Assembly: GCA_025526935.1 (NCBI GenBank)
Contig: JAHLKD010000001.1
Span: 372,001-436,000, forward strand
Direction: 5' to 3'
Origin: Cladochytrium replicatum
Taxonomy: Eukaryota > Chytridiomycota > Chytridiomycetes > Cladochytriales > Cladochytriaceae
DNA length: 64,000 nt
Positions within the stretch are counted from its first letter, which is position 1. Every line of letters starts with the position of its first letter. This document shows positions 23,240 to 35,021 of the stretch, piece by piece. The position numbers and the translations under genes were made by a program. Below the pieces are notes generated by a model. That model was given only the letters and a program-made list of their open reading frames with translations. It made no database searches and was not told the DNA's origin.

Positions 23240-23572
23240 ACATAATAACAAGAAAAAAAGATTCCAGCTACAATCAGATCATGATCTGCAATTTTTCCAC
23301 ATTCTGCGAATTGCTAATACAACTAAGCCTCGACCCATCAGTTCGCGGTGTTCAAAATGCTCCGTGAAAAGCAGCGAGCTGGCCCTCTTGAGGTTGCGTG
23401 GTGGGACATCAGCAAAACAGCTGAAATGTTACAAAAGAACACTATCCATGCAAGCAACCACGTTGCCTTTTGCACGGCTCCCTACGTGTACCTCCCTGGT
23501 GAACGGAGCAAAGTGTCAACGTCAGCTGTTCTGTTCGATCGTATCCGCTTTCCCATTGTTGCTCCATGCGTG
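23240..23572. other. Spacer or 5' extension of the HMT1-like gene
   Basis: The frame of the downstream ABC transporter stays open from about 23348, with an in-frame ATG at about 23357. This stretch may therefore be leader or an N-terminal extension. No family similarity decides it. Confidence 0.4.
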
Positions 23573-26500
23573 ATGGACACGTCCATAAATGCAGTGCTCT
23601 TCTTCATTGCGCTTCTCGGTGCCGGGGCGTGGTACCAGAGGTGGTTGCGTTTGGAACGGACAATAGCCACAGCTGCAGTAGTTGAGTCGAACGGCGGGTC
23701 GCACGAAGATCCCGCTGATGAATCAAATGGAGAACATGAACCGCTTTTGAACGTACGTGATAATTGCTTCCCCACTCTCCCATTTCAATCTGATCCCTAT
23801 CATGCCTCAGGGCTCGGAAGCATTCTCCCCGGACTCCCTTGCAACCCGATCCCAAAACAGTCCTTACATCCTCTCTCTTAAGTTGCTTGTGTCGGTTGGA
23901 TTCATCACCACCATCGTGGATGTGCTTCTGGACGGGTACCAAGTGACGCACCCCTCACTCCCGCCGTCCGTGATCTTTTCCGAGCCCGCACGCGCGGTCG
24001 CTGATCTATTGGCTTCGTTCACATGGCTGACGTACGGAACCGTCCTTTTCTTTGCAGTCTCGCTGTACCGGAGCGGGTCCGACGCTGGTGCGCGGTGGGC
24101 TTACTTGGAGAGGGAGCGAAGATGGCGTCAACGCGAAACAGAGGGGTCGGGATCAAGAGCATCTGGACCGTCACCGCCTTCGAGGACACTGATGGAGGCT
24201 CTCAAGGAGCTTTCTCTCGACCTCCCGCTTCCTCGTGTACTTCCGTGGGTTTGGTTCATATCGTGGGTTCTAGGAGCTTTGGATCTGTACCAGTGGGCTG
24301 CAATCATTTACCATACTCGTGCAGGAGGTTCGTTCATACAATTTCTTGAGGCCTGATTTAACATCTGAATTCCTTCGCAGATTTGCCGGCCTTCACTTTC
24401 TTCGACGTGGTACATATCGCATTATTAAGTTGCTTGGTGGTTAAGTTAATTATTCCTTGCTATTAAAAAGTGTTATGCTGGTACTTGGACTGCACGTTAT
24501 GTCAGCCTCCTCTTGTTGTCGATTTCTTGTTTGGTGAACGGAGGATATAAGTTGCTGCGACGGGGAACCTCGCGCGATGTGGAAGCGTCTGGCCAAACGA
24601 CAACGGCTTCAAATCAACCACAGCAAGGTGCATGGGGAGACACAATGCGGCGATCAAAGCAACTCTTCCCCTACGTGTGGCCGAATACTTTCTACCTCCG
24701 ATTGTGCGTATTCGGATGCTTCATATGTCTTGGACTTGGCCGATACATCAACTGGCTGAAGCCAATGCAGTACAAGGTCGTCATCGACGCTTTGACCCCT
24801 TCTGCAGGCGACTTCACACCATCGGCTTATCTCGAATGGATCCAGCGCGCTCCCGTTTTTGCGTGGAAAGCCATCTTGCTGTTCGTGTTCCTCGGAGTTC
24901 TTCAGGGTAGCGGCGGGCTGCTGTCTGCTACAACCAACATGCTCTGGCTCCCTGTCCAATTGAATTCCACGAAGCGGATAGCAGTGCAGATGCTGTCCCA
25001 TTTGCTTGACTTGTCTCTCCAGTGGCATCTGAACAGAAAAACTGGAGAGGTTCTTCGAGTCATGGATCGAGGGACTGCTAGTATCACGCAGTTGATGACG
25101 TACATACTTTTCAGCGTAAGGTGATCATGGTTAAACGAAGCAAAATTCTGACGAAATTTTGTATAGATCGGGCCTGTTATCGCCGATATCGTGATCGCCG
25201 TGGTGTTCTTTGCGGTCAAATTCGACTGGTCGTTCATGTTGACAGTACTGCTTACAATGATTGCATACATTACCGCGACCGTTTCGATCACTGAATGTAA
25301 GTGTGCGGACAGCCACTGGTTCTACATCTGATCGAACATTTGTTTCAGGGAGGACGAAATTCCGAAGGGAAATGATCGAGCTGGACAACAAAAGTCGTGC
25401 TCGATCAACTGATTCCTTACTAAACTTTGAGACTGTCAAGTACTATGGCGCGGAGAACTGGGAGGTTGATAAGTTTGAAGAGGCTTTGGAAAAGTACAAC
25501 ACGGCAGAAATGCGCTCGACAACGTCCCTAAACGTCCTGAATACGGCACAGAACATTACGATCAGCTTGGGGCTGTTGATTGGAACGCTTCTCTGTGCAC
25601 GTAAAGTGGTGGACGGAGAGCTTACCCTCGGAGACTTTGTGTTGTTCTACACTTACGTCAATCAGCTCTACGGCCCTCTCAATTGGTAATTTTTGTAGCA
25701 TGATATTAAGAAGTTTGGCCCATTAACGAACGTTTTGCAGGCTGGGAACGTACTACCGAGCAATAAACCAGTCCTTCATCGACCTGGAGAAGATGCTGGA
25801 CCTTCTTCAGGAACATAAGGGAGTTGAGGATGAGCCTAATGCGCCGGATCTGGTTATTCGTGAAGGAGCAAAGATTGAGTTTGGTAAGAGTTTGATGGTC
25901 CAAGTGTCGCGTATTCCTCTAACGCTGCGCAGATAACGTCTCATTTGCTTATGACAAGCGAGTTACTGCTCTAAAGAACATTTCGTTCACTGTTCCAGCG
26001 GGGAAAACTGTCGGTTAGTCCCTTTGCAAAGATCAATCCGTGGGCTCAATATTGTGTTTTAGCCTTGGTTGGAGACTCTGGCGGCGGGTTAGTGGACACA
26101 GTGGCGATTTAGTAGTTGCTCTAACCACGTCTATGCGAACAGAAAGTCCACAATTTTCCGGCTCCTTTTCAGATTCTATAATGTGACATCTGGTCACATT
26201 CTGGTGGACGGTCAAGATATTAGGAAAGTGACACAGTCATCCCTAAGGAAACACATTGGTGTAGTTCCACAGGTGAGCTGCTTTTCAACTGTACATGAGT
26301 ACGCCGGCTTACTGATTCTCCTGACAGGACACGGTACTGTTTAATGACACCATCGGATACAACATCAACTACGGAGATTTGAACGCTTCGTTGGCTCGAG
26401 TTGAAGAGGCTGCTCGAGCTGCTCAGATTCACGAGCGAATCTTGACTTTCCCGGACCAGTACGAGACCAAAGTCGGAGAGCGTGGGTTGAGGCTTTCGGG

Positions 26501-27172
26501 TTTGTTGATAACGTTGTCGAAGGCTCTTTGGTTAAGGAGTGTCTTTCTTGCAGGTGGAGAGAAGCAGCGTGTTGCGATTGCACGCACATTGCTCAAGAAC
26601 CCAGACATTATACTACTTGGTGTGTTCCGTCAAGGAATATTCGAGTTTCACTGAAACAGACTGCCCTTTCAGACGAAGCGACATCAGCTCTCGATACGAC
26701 TACCGAGAGGCAAGTCCAATCATCTCTTGCAACCTTATGCGCAAACCGCACCTCTCTCGGTATAGATTATAGTTGGAGAACTATATTGATTGTAACATCT
26801 GATGATTTCCTTCTTGTAACAGTGATTGCGCACCGACTGAGTACGATCGTGCACGCTGACAACATCTTGGTTGTCAAGAACGGGCGGATTGTGGAGCAGG
26901 GAACGCACGAGGAGTTGATCCGGAGTGGGGAGGAGCCGCATCGGTTGCGTATGGCGAGAAAAGCCGCTGCCGAGGAAGTTGCAAAAGGAGTTGATAAAGG
27001 CAAAGGGGAGGAAGGGAAGGCAAATGGCGATGCAAAGAGTACGAGCTCGAACGGAACGGTGACGGAGGACGAGGAGGATTGGAGGGGTACGTACTATGAG
27101 ATGTGGATCAAGCAGCTAGAAAAAGAAGGTGATGGGAAAGTGAGTGGAGAGGTGAGTGGGGCGGAAAAGTGA
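23573..27172 (+). CDS. HMT1/ABCB6-like half ABC transporter
   Basis: Predicted 973 residues from ATG 23573. Exons: 23573-23752, 23811-24327, 24381-24439, 24471-25115, 25167-25296, 25349-25685, 25741-25883, 25933-26013, 26063-26087, 26143-26272, 26328-26499, 26554-26619, 26673-26759, 26823-27172. An N-terminal multi-helix domain (TMD0) precedes a six-helix exporter core, as in fission yeast HMT1 and ABCB6, which act on vacuolar or organellar membranes (glutathione/phytochelatin-metal conjugates or porphyrins). ATPase motifs: Walker A GDSGGGKST (701-709), LSGGEKQR (805-812), Walker B with [10 protein letters not shown] and H-loop His861. A 25-base exon carries most of Walker A, and one intron is only 31 bases. 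The C-terminal tail is charged. The substrate is not deducible. Confidence 0.88.
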
Positions 27173-27335
27173 GACGGAATCAAAAGTTTTGATGTAACTA
27201 TTAATTGCGTGGGAAAATGTGGGTGGGGAAACCGTCCCATCCGCAGGTGGTACAGATGTTGGAGTTGGTGGAAAATTTTGTTGAGAACTCGTAAGCACTG
27301 CACATTCTTCGATCAGAAGATATCTCCGTGTTCCA

Positions 27336-27969
27336 ATGTCACGAACCTTCGTCTTACTTGTAGTTTGCTGCGCTGTGCTCGTGATCGCCAATCCCGTTCC
27401 AAACGAAGCCTTTACCAAAGAGATCACAGCCATACCTTCGAATTCTCGGCCAATTACTCTGCTCGATTCTGCTAAGGAACCTCCTGCAGGTAAACAGCCG
27501 TAGCTATAACGAATCGCATGAGACAAGCTACATCCATGGGTGCTTTTCGTTATACGCCCACATAGGCGCAGAGCTCTGCACCGTAGACTATGAATGCGGC
27601 AAGGGATCATGCGTCAAATTCGGCAATTACACCAGTTACTGTATTTGTCAAAAGAATTGGAAGGACGACGGGCGAAGTGCGTGCAGCTATGAACAGACAT
27701 CCAAGTTGACAGCTTTCTTGGTGTCACTTTTCGTTGGGCCGCTAGGTGAATGCGCGATAGCACAAATAACGACAATCTAAAATTTGCTTACGCTGTTCAT
27801 AGGTGTTGATTGGTTCCTTCTTTCAAAGGGAAAAGCGAGCTACATTGTTGCTGGCGTGTTTAAACTGCTCACTGGCGGAGGATTTGGCACCTGGTGGCTA
27901 GTTGATTGGATCCGAATCCTCTTGGATTCGTTTCCAGATGGAAACGGTGTCCCCGTTGGAGAGTGGTGA
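27336..27969 (+). CDS. EGF-like plus TM2-domain protein, copy A
   Basis: Predicted 166 residues; exons 27336-27489, 27566-27745 and 27803-27969. Residues 1-19 are a signal peptide. Exon 2 encodes a six-cysteine EGF-like module (ending with the C-x-C pair in YCICQ). Exon 3 encodes a TM2-type domain: GVDWFLL, a glycine-rich turn (LLTGGGFGTWW), a second helix and the VDWIRIL motif, then FPDGNGVP. TM2 domains are two-helix hairpins found in animals, amoebae and bacteria, with roles near membrane proteases or receptors in animals. One domain per exon matches the two paralogues downstream. Confidence 0.75.
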
Positions 27970-28275
27970 TCCATTTCCTTTCTGGAGCAGAATCTGAGGA
28001 TGGGATGTGCAGAGTTCATTCTGTTCATTCTGATCCATCCTGCGGTGGCCATGAGGCCATTTGCGAAGTCTATGGCTATGATCTTATGAAACTTTATCGT
28101 TTGGTTCCACACCGGATGTGATCTGTATGTTTTCCAAGCGAAGTAGTCCAAAGGAGTACGGTGTGCATCTAAAAAGATTAGCCCAGGAAAATTTGCTGTG
28201 GTAGCTTTGAATTTGCTTCATGTGTCTTCAATTTTTGTAGAATCAGTTTTTGCTGCGCCTCTCTGCATTCTTGCA

Positions 28276-28743
28276 ATGGCCGGTATTCGTATACTCGAAG
28301 GCAACCCCGAGAATCTGAGGGAGCTCTTCCAGTTCTCTTCACGCTCTTTCGCGGCACATTTGAACATCCCCTCAACAGACGGCGTCCCCTCAACAGACGA
28401 GGCACCATTCTCCTTCGATGCCTGGGAAGCACGATATTCTCAAGCCGGTCTCATCGTTTACGCAAACGGAGATTCCATCGCTGGGTTCGCATTCGCGCAT
28501 GCAAAGAGTGTGGATCATCTGCACATTTGGCTTGCCCTAACAAACCCGTCGTTCCAGCGACAGGGAATTATGCGGCGGATTTTCACGGAGATCATTGAGA
28601 CGGCGAAGGCGAGAGGTTACAAAAAGGTTACTGTGAATACAGTCCCGGACAAATTTCCAAATATGCCAAAGTTTTTGAATTCGATGGGGTTTTCCGTTTA
28701 TGAAGAGAACGAATCGAAGTTGTGTTATGAACTGGTGCTTTAA
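28276..28743 (+). CDS. GNAT-family N-acetyltransferase
   Basis: 155-residue single-exon gene. The acetyl-CoA loop motif RQGIMRRIF follows a beta strand (HIWLALTNP), and the last strands carry FLNSMGFSVYEEN, the usual GNAT ending. Substrate unknown. The frame is open upstream of the chosen ATG, so the start is uncertain by up to 26 codons. It lies between two EGF/TM2 paralogues on the same strand. Confidence 0.75.
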   Translation: MAGIRILEGNPENLRELFQFSSRSFAAHLNIPSTDGVPSTDEAPFSFDAWEARYSQAGLIVYANGDSIAGFAFAHAKSVDHLHIWLALTNPSFQRQGIMRRIFTEIIETAKARGYKKVTVNTVPDKFPNMPKFLNSMGFSVYEENESKLCYELVL

Positions 28744-28863
28744 AAAAAGAAATAGGAACCGTGACTTTACCGAACGGTCCTATCAAAAGGCACTATGAAT
28801 ATTTAGTTGTCGTGTTTTCCACAACTTCCATCCCGCTCGAAACTGAACCTTACCTCCTTCGGT

Positions 28864-29497
28864 ATGACACGAACGTTGCTCCTGCTTGTTGTCTGGTGCG
28901 CTGCAGTCGCGTTCGCCAATCCCCTTCCGCAAGACACCGTTACCAAAGAACTCATTACCTTTTCCTCTCGTCCAATCAACACTCTGTTGCAGTTTGCTAC
29001 AGCTCCTCCAGCTGGTAACTGACGAAGCGAAGAGTCACATACATATCCTGCGACGGAGCAGATCGGTTGATTTGTTGATTGGTTTCCACATAATGCAGAT
29101 GGTGTGACATGCACCGTTGATTTCGATTGCAACCACGGACAATGTGCCTCGTTCTACCAGACCACCAGCTTCTGCGTGTGCGACAAGAACTGGAAGACAA
29201 ACAACGGAAGTCCCTGCAGCTATGAGCAGATCTCCAACTTGGTGGCGTTCTTGGTGTCACTCTTTGTTGGAGAACTAGGTGAGTATTGATTGGACTGGAC
29301 ACTGATTGGCTCTTTTCAGTATAATCGGAGGTGTCGATTGGTTCGTCGTTGCAAAGGGAAACGCGGGCTACATCGTCGCTGGCGTGTTCAAACTGCTCAC
29401 GGGCGGTGGATGTGGTATTTGGTGGCTGGTAGACCGGATCCGAATCCTTACGGGATCTTTTCCGGATGGAAACGGCGTCCCTATTGGAGATTGGTGA
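28864..29497 (+). CDS. EGF-like plus TM2-domain protein, copy B
   Basis: Predicted 165 residues; exons 28864-29014, 29099-29278 and 29331-29497, with the same exon lengths and phases as copy A apart from one codon in exon 1. Signal peptide, six-cysteine EGF-like module (C-x5-C-x4-C-x9-C-x-C-x11-C), then a TM2 hairpin with GVDWFVV, LLTGGGCGIWW and VDRIRIL. It is a tandem duplicate of copy A. The acceptor of exon 3 is shifted by 12 bases relative to the nearest CAG. Confidence 0.75.
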
Positions 29498-29776
29498 TAT
29501 CAACAGCCGTGCTTCACCCTCGCAGATCAATATTTTATTTTGGTCCATTGCTGGAAGTCTTTTCGTATTGCCGCATTGTGATCTCCATGTTCAGTCAGTC
29601 CCTCGCAAAGCTATTCCATCGCCAAAGTTATTATTCCATCGCTGCAATAGTTCGAAATGTTGTGCTTGGTAATATTTTATTGTTCGTACAACGTTCTGTG
29701 CATAATGTATTCTCTAATAAATTTGATCTGGTCCCCGTTTGGTGCATCACGCAACAAACTTTGTCTCGCTTCACTC

Positions 29777-30253
29777 ATGGCACGAACGTTGCTTCCGCTG
29801 GTCGTTTGGTGCGCTGTACTCCCGGTCGCTAATCCCATCCCGCCCCCACAAGACCCCTTCACCAGAGAACTCGTGGACCTTGCCTCCCACCAAGTCGACA
29901 ATTTCCTCCAGTTTGCCACCGGTTTGCCACAACCCCTCCCGTTGGTAAGTGGTCCGATCTAAGAGTGCAAACTATTTTTATGAAATTAACTGTTTGATCT
30001 GTTGATTATTTGCTCCCACTCAGACGGTGTACCATGTGCAGTTGATTTCGACTGCAACCACGGGCATTGTGCCTCGTACAACCAGACCACGAGATACTGC
30101 GTGTGCGACAGGAACTGGAAGACCTACGACGGAAATGCGTGCAGCTATGAACAGACCAATAAGTTGATCTCCTTGAATTTTGATGTTTTCTGTCCCACTG
30201 CAACAGCGTTCTCCTTCCAGGGATCCTCCTCAGCTCAGCATCGAAGAGTTTGA
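29777..30253 (+). pseudogene. EGF-like/TM2 paralogue C, TM2 lost
   Basis: Exon 1 (29777 to about 29944) encodes a signal peptide like the other copies, and about 30025-30253 encodes the six-cysteine EGF-like module. The frame then runs into unrelated sequence ending at 30253, so the TM2 exon is absent. The strong donor GTAAGT at 29945 is out of phase with exon 2. Only a weak downstream GT (after about 29951) keeps the frame. This is either a decaying copy or a gene now encoding a secreted EGF-like protein. Confidence 0.55.
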
Positions 30254-30439
30254 TGTATGCTAGCCACCGACTGATGAATGGATCAACAATCAAAACCTTT
30301 TCAAGATTCCCGCCAGTGCAGTTGGGTCCACGCGCAAAATGAGTGGATGTTTGGCCGAAAATACTTCAAGTCCTCCGCCAACGCTTTCACCTCGCCTTTG
30401 AGCTGACTGAAACCTCGAAGTCGATGTATTTTACTGAAA

Positions 30440-31480
30440 AAGCATATTGGTTGCTCCTCACTGTCCTTGTCATTCTGAGTACAATTTGAACGGCCGGGTC
30501 TTGAAATCCAAAAATTCAGCCGACGTCAGCACTATTCTCCGGTCGCGGAACTCCTCCTTTATCCTAGGCACTGCAGCTCGCTTTTTATCCCCCAATACCA
30601 CTCCACCCCTTTTCTCTGCAACTTCCGCAACGGCTCGGCCTTCTCGCTCAAGTTTCGTATGAACTTTTGAAATCTTGCCACGAACTCTATAAATTCCATG
30701 ATCTCCTTTGCTCCAGTAAACTCTCCTCACTCCAATCCATAATTGCCTTTGCATTGAAAGGGTCTGGCTTCATCCCCTCCCACGAGCACAAATATCCCAC
30801 CACCATCACCTCCGGTACCGCAAACTGTGACTTTACATCCGTTGCTGTCAGATTCACCTCATCCAGCCTCGTCAAAACCTTCACTACCTCCATAATATGC
30901 TCATAATAATACGAGTCTCCTTACACGTCCCACCTCTGAGTCCGATTCATCCTTCTCCTGGCCCCTCGATCTGCACATCATCCAATTAAATCTCGATTTC
31001 CCCACTCGTTCCCTCCATCGACGCTGCCATTGCCCGCTGGTACGCCGCAAAAGCGTTCGACCACCATGAGGAACCACAGACATGTGTAACAGTCCCAATG
31101 GAGTGTGCATTGTAATCATATGCCGATTGTTTGGATGAACTGTATACTCATCGTAACCGCTGTAAAGATCTAGTAAAGTGTAAATCGAGCAACCTGCACA
31201 CTTCTCAGCCAAATGCTCCGGGCTTGGTGGAGCACCTGCATATCGAATCGTCACCACATTCAACTTCTGAAGATCCTGTATCCACCTCAAACGCCCGGGC
31301 TTACCGTTCTTCACCTTGATGCATACGGCAAATTGCTACTCTCACACCCACGTTTTCAATTTTTCCTTCAAGTACTCACACACTTCCTCCTATTCCTTCC
31401 CCACGTAGTGCGGCCAATGATCAAAAATTCCACGCTTTATGATGTAGTATTATACTTTCTTCCCACACTGCCACTTCGAT
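30440..31480 (-). mobile_element. Degraded Ty3/gypsy reverse transcriptase relic
   Basis: About 31314-31060 encodes LRWIQDLQKLNVVTIR, LLDLYSGYDEYTVHP and TMHTPLGLLHMSVVPHG, which are reverse transcriptase motifs. 30893-30690 gives pieces of the RT connection (PDPFNAKAIMDW) and 30560-30470 an RNase H start-like stretch (LTSAEFLDFKTRPF). Frames are broken, the catalytic YxDD box was not found and no LTRs were seen. It is not a copy of the chromodomain element family at 42-64 kb as far as can be judged. Confidence 0.65.
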
Positions 31481-32670
31481 GATATCTACAGTTGCTACCT
31501 CAACCACAAGAGTTTTGAGTGCTTTGATTCCTTTGACCATTTGAATTTGTTGAATGATTAATTATTATTTGTTTTGAGTATTCAAGTTTGAGTTTCCCAG
31601 TTGTAGAACTGGACTTTTACATCTGCAGTTTAGCTGCAGAAGTGGTTGTTGATGCTTGTAAAAGAGTTCTGCGAGATTCTATTTAACACAGGTGAGAAAT
31701 TATACCTGAATAAGATTTGAATCCTTTGTACCAGAGTTGAAGAGCTGTTTCAGCATATTCTGGTTTAAAGGTGGATAGAGTTGTAACTTGTAAGCTTGCC
31801 TCAGTTACTTAACCACTTTCTCAGCTAGATTTTATCTGCAACAATTTCGGTGTGACAACAGTCATGTTGTGAAACACTCGGACAATTCCTGTGATGTAAA
31901 TTGTTCCAACGATCTACAGCAGTAGGTGGAATGATTAATGGAAAGTTGATAAATGAGTCCAAATTCCAGAGGTGTTGTAGCAGATTCAAATTTGGGTTGA
32001 TGTTTCTCGCTAAGATGTTTGTGAGGAGCAACTTAAGCACGAATTCCTTTGGCACGATCTACTTTCTCATTTGCAGTCATGGCATTTACACGGTCCTTCA
32101 TAATGAATCCATCATCAAAGGCTTCAACATATCTATTTTTTTCAATATTCCAAAATAGAGGTCTTCCAAGTTTGATAGTTAGATCCACTGTCATTCGGAG
32201 CGATAGTCTCCAATTTGCCTTCATTTTTGTTTCGTAGCAGAGTTGTTTGGGTAGCCATGCCTGATATAGATCAGTTGGTTTGTTTGAGAGCACTGTTGGC
32301 ACTGATATCGTTCAGCTTGGGTTCCCATTAATATCCAGACCTTAATTATATTATGGATGGACCTTCACCATCATAAATATGATACAGAGATGTCTATGCC
32401 TATATTTTGCATCCATACTTCATATAATTTAAACCCCATATTTTTGCACCACTTAATATTAAACTATAATGGCCACAATTGAACCCCAATGGATGTATTC
32501 CATTCTATCGCTATCATGGAGATTTAGGTGAGAGAACAAAGTGCTATCTATGCGCATACCGTACACTAACATCACAGTGATGTACTGCAATCACCTGAGG
32601 TTATTGAGTCTTTCCTGGAGCTTTTTTGAAAATCATTTAATAAACTGACATTTTGAAGAGTTTGAGCTTA
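31481..32670. other. AT-rich stretch with unassigned coding remnants
   Basis: Minus-strand open stretches at 32302-32033 and 32055-31825 overlap and read like one shifted protein, but match no family I recognise. They may be remnants of a mobile element that truncated the neighbouring receptor gene. No repeats with clear ends were found. Confidence 0.3.
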
Positions 32671-34788
32671 CTATTTTTTGCTTGCCTTGATAGCGGCAGC
32701 GCTGGGTGTAACAATGTGTCAATACAAGGTATTGCCTAGCATTGTTAACATTACAATGCTTTGATCATCGTGTTGAAAGTTTTTTGCAAGTTTCTGATCT
32801 CGATAAACATGTTAGACTCATCAAATCGTCCTTCTTCCAGTATGCTGAAATCCAGCATGGTAGCCTTTTGGATAAGCAACCTCAATGGCCCAATAAACAA
32901 ACTAATTGAGCAAATGTGTACCTTAGCCATGTCTCTTGCCATCTTCTTCAATGGCCATGCTGCCAAGAGCGTCAAAACAACGCCAAGAACGGAACCCAAA
33001 CATGCAAACACAACGGCAATGATAGTTCCTCGATTCTTGGACTGATCAATTTGTTGGGTAAATTGACTTCTCGGCATAGCAACCACAAGGGCAATGTCAT
33101 CTCTCAGACCTGACCGAAGCCGAACAGCTGTAGTTGCCCAGGTCCTGCCATTATCTGATCCAATGCTGTAGTCACGAATCAAACTGTCTGCTGTTTCAAT
33201 AAAACTGGTGGGATCGAAGTAGGGCAGCTTGCTAATCCCTCCACCGTTGTGGTCCATCAAGGCTTTCCCCAGATCTGCGATTATGGTATCTTCCGCGTTT
33301 CGGACATCAACAAAGTCCGTATTATCGCTGTTGGCGACGCTTACGTTCACGTTGGCGAGAGCCAGCCTATTTTCACGTACGAGAAGAAAAACTCTGTTGA
33401 TCCCGCCTGGGGATGTGTTTCTGAGAATCTGCCGCAGCCTGTCACCTTCTGTCTCACTAAACAAGTTCTGTGTACCTCTGGGTCTTGACGAAATGCGGTA
33501 AAGCACACAAAGGTTTGGTTCCTACCTGTGTACTCTGCTGGGCAGCGTCCATAATTCATGAACAGCTGTCCAGCGATAACAAAGACATCCCATTCTCCGG
33601 TGGCAGGGCAGCCAATTGAAGGAAGTTCGAGCACAGGCAGAGTGGTAGGAAACTGAGAAGTCATACTTTACAAAGTTCAAAATGGGACTTTCTGAATGAA
33701 CATACATAAACTACGTCCGCGGGTATAGTAGGATTTCGGAAAGCTGTTCCGTACCTTCTTCCCGTGGCTGCCATTGCGGATCAGTATCTTCAGCCCTAAA
33801 CCTCGCTTCGTCAGCCTACTTGTGTTAAAATTGCTGCACCATGATGCTGTTGAGTTAAAATCAACCCAACAAACTCTAAACTTCCGTTTCAAATGCTAGG
33901 ATTGAGCTGCCGGATTGAAAACATACATGCCACTGGACAGTTGTGAATAGTGAGTTGCATTCCAGAATCCATCCGGCGGTGAACTCTCCACCTGGAAGCA
34001 GTTTAATAGTTATTGCATTGAAAAGTATCACGATCACACATTCCCAAGCAAGTCTTGGCGTTGTGTGCAGCCTACAGAGGAAAGAAAGTTGAAGGTGGCG
34101 GCATATTCTTCTTATCCAACCATACCAATTGGTCCTAGTGACTGTGAGCGAATCCTATCGATTTGAAGGTTGAGTTCGGCATTATCGCCGTAGTTATACA
34201 ATCGTGTCGATAAGAAACGATCGACCATAGGTGTATCAGCTAAGATTGTAGTCAACTGGGTGACCTTCAGCACAGTGTTTTCATAAGAGCACGAACAGGC
34301 TCATTTGAGTATTGCACTGACTTGATTTAATTGTTGAACTAGCGCTGTGGCCGCTGACAAAGTGGATGTCTGATCACCCAGTAGTGTCAGCGGATATTTG
34401 CGACTGAGAACCTTAACAACCTACCATCACAATTTGAGATGTCATGTCGTCAATCGAGCTCTGCGCTGTATTGAGGACCGTCACAAGGCTCTGTGATGCA
34501 TACAAATCAAGCTACACATTAAGCAACAGCTGAAACATAGCTCTTTACAGGGACAACTCCAGCAGTCATTGCACACAAAAATACTACAGACATGGATACT
34601 ATAAAAGGAATGCCTGATTGAAAATAATTGCTTAATCTCAGTGTAAAGGTCCTCGTGTTCTTACCTGGAATCTTGGACGTCTTCGTTTCCCGATCTGGAG
34701 CATTGGTTGCCAGTTCACGGATCGGTTGCTCTTCTGGCTTTTGAGACACTCTGGCAAGCACTGCAGAGTCGTACATGGAGATGCTCAA
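32671..34788 (-). pseudogene. 5' part of a Cache-type transmembrane receptor gene
   Basis: Minus-strand exons give a cytosolic start (MSISMYDSAVLARVS, from 34788), a membrane helix (IPFIVSMSVVFLCAMTAG) and a helical stretch at about 34495-34435 (LVTVLNTAQSSIDDMTSQIV). An extracellular sensor follows (33664 to about 33050, with GEWDVFVIAGQ and a Cache-like fold pattern), then a second helix (IIAVVFACLGSVLGVVLTLL). After it come TMLDFSILEEGRFDES and NLQKTFNTMIKAF-AAAIKAS, the signal-relay segment that precedes the output domain in related receptors. The last exon ends at 32671 in a TAG that overlaps a GTAAGC donor. No kinase or cyclase domain follows. Called truncated; the middle exons are only partly resolved. 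Confidence 0.5.
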
Positions 34789-35021
34789 TAAAACGTGTTC
34801 ACGTTGTCAAGGCAATATAGCTTGATCATTCGCGATTGGGCCAGTTTCCCAATCATTCGGATAATCTATTACTCGTCATCGTGAACTTCCGAAGTGATTA
34901 TCCGGCCGTGCACATATTTACAAACTTGCTAGCTTATGCTTCAAATCGGGTCGGATCCTTGCATTAATCCCTTGGGTGCAGATGTTTACGAAAACCTCCA
35001 TTGTCAACCGAGCATCGTTAC

